Positions 60,280-64,000 of a DNA stretch of 64,000 nt are shown piece by piece. How positions within the stretch are numbered: the stretch's first letter is position 1; each line of letters opens with the position of its first letter. The DNA is from Natrialba taiwanensis DSM 12281. Lineage in GTDB: Archaea; Halobacteriota; Halobacteria; Halobacteriales; Natrialbaceae. Made by a program: the position numbers and the translations under genes. Under the pieces are notes generated by a model. That model did not search any database. It had not been told where the DNA came from and saw nothing but the letters and a program-made list of their open reading frames with translations. The stretch lies in NCBI RefSeq assembly GCF_000337595.1, contig NZ_AOIL01000019.1:17988-81987 (forward strand). Reading direction: 5' to 3'.

Positions 60280-60406
60280 ACGAATTCTGTATGTACTTTG
60301 ATAAAACTACAATTCCTGAGTCTTGGGAGGATATCATAGAAACATTCTACTCACAGTGATTACTCAACTCAAATTATGTGGTTCAAACTGACGGAGCCGC
60401 TGTTTG

Positions 60407-60880
60407 TCAGACTGCCTCGACGGCCTTGATGAGTTCATCGTAGTCTGGTTCGTTCGTCGGATCTTCAGCTACCCACCTGTAGGCCACAGTCCGATCTTCG
60501 TCAAGGACGATCACAGCCCGGTTGGCGACACCGTACAGGCCTAAGTCTGGGATGTCGATTGAAAGGTCGTATTCCGGAATCGCTTCGCCCCCCATATCAC
60601 TGACGAGGTCGAACTCGAGATCGTACTCGTCTGCGAACGCTCCAAGAGAGAATGATGAATCGGCGCTGATGCCGAAGAGTGTCGCTCCCGCATCTTGAAG
60701 TTCATCGAGACGTTCTTGGAGGGCTACCATCTCGTTCGAACACGGAGGTGTAAACGCCCCGGGGAAGAACGCTAATACGGTAGGACCCTCTCCAAGATGC
60801 TCGACAAGTTCGAATGTCTCATGTTCGCTTCCTCGGTACGTCGCTGTGAAATTCGGCGCAGTATCTCCTGTTGAAACCAT
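60407..60880 (-). CDS. Peroxiredoxin (AhpC/TSA family, redoxin)
   Basis: 157 residues from ATG 60880. Thioredoxin fold with the peroxidatic cysteine in FPGAFTPPCSNEM (C48 region), where TxxC is the family motif, and no clear resolving cysteine elsewhere, so a 1-Cys mechanism is likely. It reduces peroxides in the cytoplasm. The start is chosen after the 18-residue N-terminal extension of the longer frame, which has no similarity. Confidence 0.88.
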   Translation of the reverse strand: MVSTGDTAPNFTATYRGSEHETFELVEHLGEGPTVLAFFPGAFTPPCSNEMVALQERLDELQDAGATLFGISADSSFSLGAFADEYDLEFDLVSDMGGEAIPEYDLSIDIPDLGLYGVANRAVIVLDEDRTVAYRWVAEDPTNEPDYDELIKAVEAV

Positions 60881-61052
60881 AGCAGATCTATTTAAATGCG
60901 GAAGCGCCCTAAACCCTTGGCCGAACGGTTTCAAGAACTCAAACCGAACCCATATCCAAACCCCAGATTGTGCACCATAAGAGCAATGATACAGCCTTTC
61001 GGCTCTGTTGAAATCCTCAAAGAGTTACATGTTCGCTGTGTAATTTGACGAG

Positions 61053-61874
61053 ATGAAGGCCCTCCCGAAGTCGCAGATTCTCCGTTTTACTGAGAAGGCG
61101 ATTCATCTGGCGCGTCGAGCGGTCTCTCGATACTCCTCTAAATTCTCTAAACACCGTTATACACTTCCCCAACACGTTGTTCTGCTGTGTCTCAAAGTTC
61201 GGAAGAACACGACCTATCGTGGCCTGCTTGACGAATTAATCGAGATGCCACGTATCCGTCGTGTTCTTGGGCTAGCTGAGCTTCCTACGCCATCAACGCT
61301 CTGTAAGGCGTTCAACCGACTTGATATGGCCGTATGGCGTATCATATTGATTCTCTCAACGACGCTACTTCCGACGAGCGGAGTTGTTGGCGTTGATGCG
61401 TCAGGGTTTGACCGCAGTCACGCTTCGAAACACTACACAAAACGCGCTGAACTTACGATTCAGCAGCTCAAAGTGACGTTGCTGGTCGATGCGAAGGTAA
61501 ACGCGATTCTCGATTTACACGTGACGACGACTCGGAAACACGATAGCCAGATCGCTCCGTCGTTGATCAAGCGCAACCCCGAGGATATTGACATTCTGCT
61601 CGGTGACAAGGGCTACGACGACCAGAAAATCAGGCGACTTACCCGGCAACACGAGGTTCGGCCACTGATTAAGTACCGTGAGTTCACGTCACTCCATAAG
61701 GCATGGAACGCACGCTTAGACACTGATCTCTACGGCCAGCGGAGTCAATCAGAGACAGTTAACTCAACTCTCAAGCGGAAGTACGGTGCGTTTGTCCGGT
61801 CACGACGCTGGTGGAAGCAGTTCCGTGAACTCACCATCGCCTGTCTCAGTCACAACATCGACCGATCACTCTGA
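61053..61874 (+). CDS. IS5-family transposase (ISH1-like)
   Basis: 273 residues. DDE residues: D in VVGVDASGFDR (near 113), D in LLGDKGYDDQ (near 186) and E in SQSETVNSTLKRK (near 233). It is a relative of, but not the same as, the transposase at 57838, and is nearly identical in its end to the remnant at 52038-52241. Intact. Confidence 0.92.
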   Translation: MKALPKSQILRFTEKAIHLARRAVSRYSSKFSKHRYTLPQHVVLLCLKVRKNTTYRGLLDELIEMPRIRRVLGLAELPTPSTLCKAFNRLDMAVWRIILILSTTLLPTSGVVGVDASGFDRSHASKHYTKRAELTIQQLKVTLLVDAKVNAILDLHVTTTRKHDSQIAPSLIKRNPEDIDILLGDKGYDDQKIRRLTRQHEVRPLIKYREFTSLHKAWNARLDTDLYGQRSQSETVNSTLKRKYGAFVRSRRWWKQFRELTIACLSHNIDRSL

Positions 61875-61924
61875 ACGGTCAATACAGGAACTGCACGTAT
61901 CACAGGGGTCGGATTCTCGTGGCC

Positions 61925-62488
61925 TTAGTCGGCGTTCAGTTCTTTGACTACGCTCGCGGGGTTGCCCTGTACGACCACCTCGTCGGGAACGTCCTCAGTC
62001 ACGACTGCACCGGACGCGATGACACTGTCATCTCCAACAGTTACGCCAGGATTGACGACCGCCTGTCCACCGATCCAGACGTTGTCACCGATCGTGACCG
62101 GTTTCGCGTACTCCGGCCCTTTGATTCGTTCGGCGGCATCGAGCGGATGAGTCGCGGTGTAGATGTGGACACCGGGTGCGATCATACAGTTACCGCCGAT
62201 TTCCACTCGTGCCGCGTCCAAAACGACGCAGTCGAAGTTCGCATAGAAGTTCTCCCCTAGCTGGATATTGTAGCCGTAGTCACAGCGAAATGGCGGTTCT
62301 ATCTGACACTCGGCACCGACTGAGCCGAGGAGGTCTTCGAGTACTTCTCGTCGGGCAGTCTGTTCGTCAGGTCTGGTGTCATTGTATCGCCGCGTGAGCT
62401 CCCGTGCACGGTTCCGGTCGGCCACAAGCTCGGGGTCGGTCGGGTCGTATAGCTCTCCGTCCACCATCTTCTCCTTCTCTCTACACAT
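61925..62488 (-). CDS. Maltose O-acetyltransferase-like hexapeptide transferase
   Basis: 187 residues from ATG 62488; the front [28 protein letters not shown] is the N-terminal Mac domain of maltose O-acetyltransferase, which fixes the start. A left-handed beta helix follows ([53 protein letters not shown]), with the catalytic histidine in YTATHPLD (near 116). It transfers acetyl from acetyl-CoA to a sugar or similar acceptor. It lies within the inverted repeats of the element at 61001-62614 as a passenger. Confidence 0.9.
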   Translation of the reverse strand: MCREKEKMVDGELYDPTDPELVADRNRARELTRRYNDTRPDEQTARREVLEDLLGSVGAECQIEPPFRCDYGYNIQLGENFYANFDCVVLDAARVEIGGNCMIAPGVHIYTATHPLDAAERIKGPEYAKPVTIGDNVWIGGQAVVNPGVTVGDDSVIASGAVVTEDVPDEVVVQGNPASVVKELNAD

Positions 62489-62621
62489 GCCTGCTACTGC
62501 GAAGCCGTCTCAATAGAACCCTTCGAGTCTGCTAAAGGTCGTTCAGTTCACATCTCTCATCGATCTGCTGTTTCAAATGGGAACCTATCTGAAGAAAAGT
62601 ATTTCAACAGAGCCAGCCTTT

Positions 62622-63797
62622 CTAAAACAGCTCCTCATCTAGAAATCCGACTCGTTGGCGAGCCCGCTTTCGCTCAGCATCGGTCAATCTGTACGCTGGT
62701 AACTCATCCACGAGTGACCCCAACTGCCTTCGTCGTTCTTGGTGACGTTCGAGAAAATCAGCTATGTTCTCTGCCGCGATATCCTTGAGTTCACCACTCA
62801 ACAGCGATCCATCACGATATTCCTGGGCGAGTCGTTCCAGCCGTTCGTCGTCCGCTTCGAAGAAATACGAAAGAAACTGGAACGACGTGTCTCTCTCGGG
62901 ATCTCCACCCAGGTCTCTGTGCTCGTCGATGGTCGATTGACCACCGGAATACGCGTGGGCCCGAATCTTCTCGAACACGGCCTCTCTGTCGTCGGAGAGG
63001 AGAATACTGGGCGCGTCGTCCGAAGAGCTCATCTTGCCTGGCCCTGCGAGGCTCGGAAGGAATTTCGAGAGCAACGCGCTCGGTTTATCGACGTCGTATC
63101 GCTGTTTGTCCGCAATGTCCCGACAGATGCGGATATGGGGGTCTTGATCGATTGCGATCGGGACGAGCGTCGGATGACGGCCCTCGATGAGTTGCGGCAG
63201 GAGGAGGTGTGTCGCCTGCACTGCGGGATAGAATGACAGACCAATATTCGCAGGTTCTCCGTACGTTGCCTCGATAGTCGATTGGGTCACCGCCTTTGCA
63301 AATGCGGTTGCGAGGGGATACACCACGTCTCCATCCGCTGTATCCACGATGATACGCGTCCGATCTGGATCAAATCCTACTGCGAGCAGATCGAGTAAGT
63401 TCTCACGAGTGTGAGCGCCGATTACTTCGAGAGACATCTCTTTGAGGAAGTATTTCTCGTCATCGGATACTGGAATGTAGACGAGAGCGTTTGTCTGCTC
63501 TTGTAGGTACTTGGCGAAGTAGAATGGGAGGACGTGACCGATATGTATCGGCCCTGATGGGCCACGGCCCGTAACAATAGAGTGTGGGTTCCCTGTGTTG
63601 ACAGCGGAGAGGAATCTGTCTATGTCGCGTTCTGCGTAGAATACGTTTCGATGAACTAATGGATGGACTGGGTCGGGAAAGGCTGTGATCTGGTCGTTTG
63701 AGAGTTGGTCAGCCCCGAACTGTTCGAGGAGTTTCTCGTAGTCGATTTCTCCGTCGACGCTGTAGGGCGTGACGGTAAACTCGTTTTCTGCTGTCAT
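62622..63797 (-). CDS. trpS: Tryptophanyl-tRNA synthetase
   Basis: 391 residues from ATG 63797. Class I signatures HIGH in GPIHIGHVLP (85-88) and KMSSS in GPGKMSSSDD (near 262), with the archaeal/eukaryotic TrpRS order (DDEKYFLKEMSLEVIGAHTRENL, FYPAVQATHLLLPQ, IDQDPHIRICRDIA). The enzyme charges tRNA-Trp. Haloarchaea have a chromosomal trpS, so a copy among mobile genes may be an extra, for example an inhibitor-resistant form; this is inference. The insertion element ends at its stop codon, within the target duplication. Confidence 0.88.
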   Translation of the reverse strand: MTAENEFTVTPYSVDGEIDYEKLLEQFGADQLSNDQITAFPDPVHPLVHRNVFYAERDIDRFLSAVNTGNPHSIVTGRGPSGPIHIGHVLPFYFAKYLQEQTNALVYIPVSDDEKYFLKEMSLEVIGAHTRENLLDLLAVGFDPDRTRIIVDTADGDVVYPLATAFAKAVTQSTIEATYGEPANIGLSFYPAVQATHLLLPQLIEGRHPTLVPIAIDQDPHIRICRDIADKQRYDVDKPSALLSKFLPSLAGPGKMSSSDDAPSILLSDDREAVFEKIRAHAYSGGQSTIDEHRDLGGDPERDTSFQFLSYFFEADDERLERLAQEYRDGSLLSGELKDIAAENIADFLERHQERRRQLGSLVDELPAYRLTDAERKRARQRVGFLDEELF

Positions 63798-64000
63798 TTG
63801 TGGGTCATGATGACGGCGATACAATCGAGAAAGCGAGTGAGCATCGGGGTTGGGCCAGTCGGGGGAGACCGGCTGGCCGTACTCCGCGATACTGGCCACT
63901 TCCGGACCTAACTACCGCCAGAGCCGTTCGTAGGTTTCGGGGGAAGTGAACACTACGTCTAGTCGAAGGTATGGGGCGGGTATATGTGTTGCTGCTCTCT

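Larger units (their letters stand above)
61001..62614 (+). mobile_element. IS5-family element carrying an acetyltransferase gene
   Basis: 1,614 bp bounded by perfect 14-bp inverted repeats GGCTCTGTTGAAAT (61001-61014; reverse complement at 62601-62614). A perfect 8-bp target duplication AGCCTTTC flanks the whole unit (60993-61000 and 62615-62622). It includes the transposase gene and, convergent with it, an acetyltransferase gene. The duplication shows that both moved together. ISH1-group elements are normally 0.9-1.1 kb with one gene, so this is a transporter-IS-like form. It lies directly at the stop codon of trpS. Confidence 0.92.

Overview
The window looks like part of a haloarchaeal (class Halobacteria) plasmid or megaplasmid. 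Most proteins are very acidic, coding DNA is GC-rich, several promoters look leaderless with a TATA box about 25 bases before the start, and the families are typical of halophilic archaea. Two Orc1/Cdc6 initiators, a ParA partition locus, a plasmid-type family B polymerase, tyrosine recombinases and several insertion sequences point to a replicon or integrated plasmid rather than core chromosome. No rRNA, tRNA or CRISPR array was seen.

Layout. 1-7.3 kb: a plasmid backbone block (DUF932-like protein, a protein of possible TIM-barrel type, an ArdC-like antirestriction protein, a SWIM zinc finger protein, a HTH/nucleotidyltransferase toxin-antitoxin-like pair with a frameshifted toxin gene). Its intergenic gaps carry a repeated palindrome TTAACCAACA-N(20-22)-TGTTGGTTAA. 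7.3-9.35 kb: a replication origin with eight copies of an initiator-box-like repeat flanking orc1/cdc6. 9.37-12.8 kb: a PolB / small protein / RecA-like operon that resembles a mutasome. 13-14.6 kb: a TnpB element with a tiny divergent gene. 14.8-20.5 kb: SRAP protein, HEPN-domain protein with a 40-residue upstream gene, second orc1/cdc6, membrane protein.

20.6-37.6 kb is a defence-like island and the most notable part. A PLD-SNF2 helicase is followed by a 1,212-residue Eco57I-type N6-adenine methylase. The C-terminal half of that methylase exists a second time, in divergent form, without a start and in inverted orientation, upstream. The two copies share an 81-bp inverted repeat (80/81 identical), and a catalytic-domain-only tyrosine recombinase sits beside them. 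Flipping the segment between the repeats, which carries the promoter region and the N-terminal half, would attach it in frame to the other C-terminal half: a probable specificity switch. An AddB-like/AddA-like nuclease-helicase pair follows.

37.7-43.6 kb: a second, intact HTH/nucleotidyltransferase pair, a ParA locus with repeats on both sides, and a regulator/unknown/integrase operon. 43.7-57.7 kb: a metal and stress region (UspA, two P1B-type ATPases, FmdE-like protein, free HMA domain, ArsR regulator, ferritin-like protein, a BASS transporter, an ABCE1 homologue without its iron-sulfur cysteines, an enolase-superfamily protein, and a CGCGG-type candidate RiPP precursor). 57.7-64 kb: an IS5-family ISH1-like element, small stress genes, a second such element that carries an acetyltransferase gene between its ends with a perfect 8-bp target duplication, and an extra tryptophanyl-tRNA synthetase.
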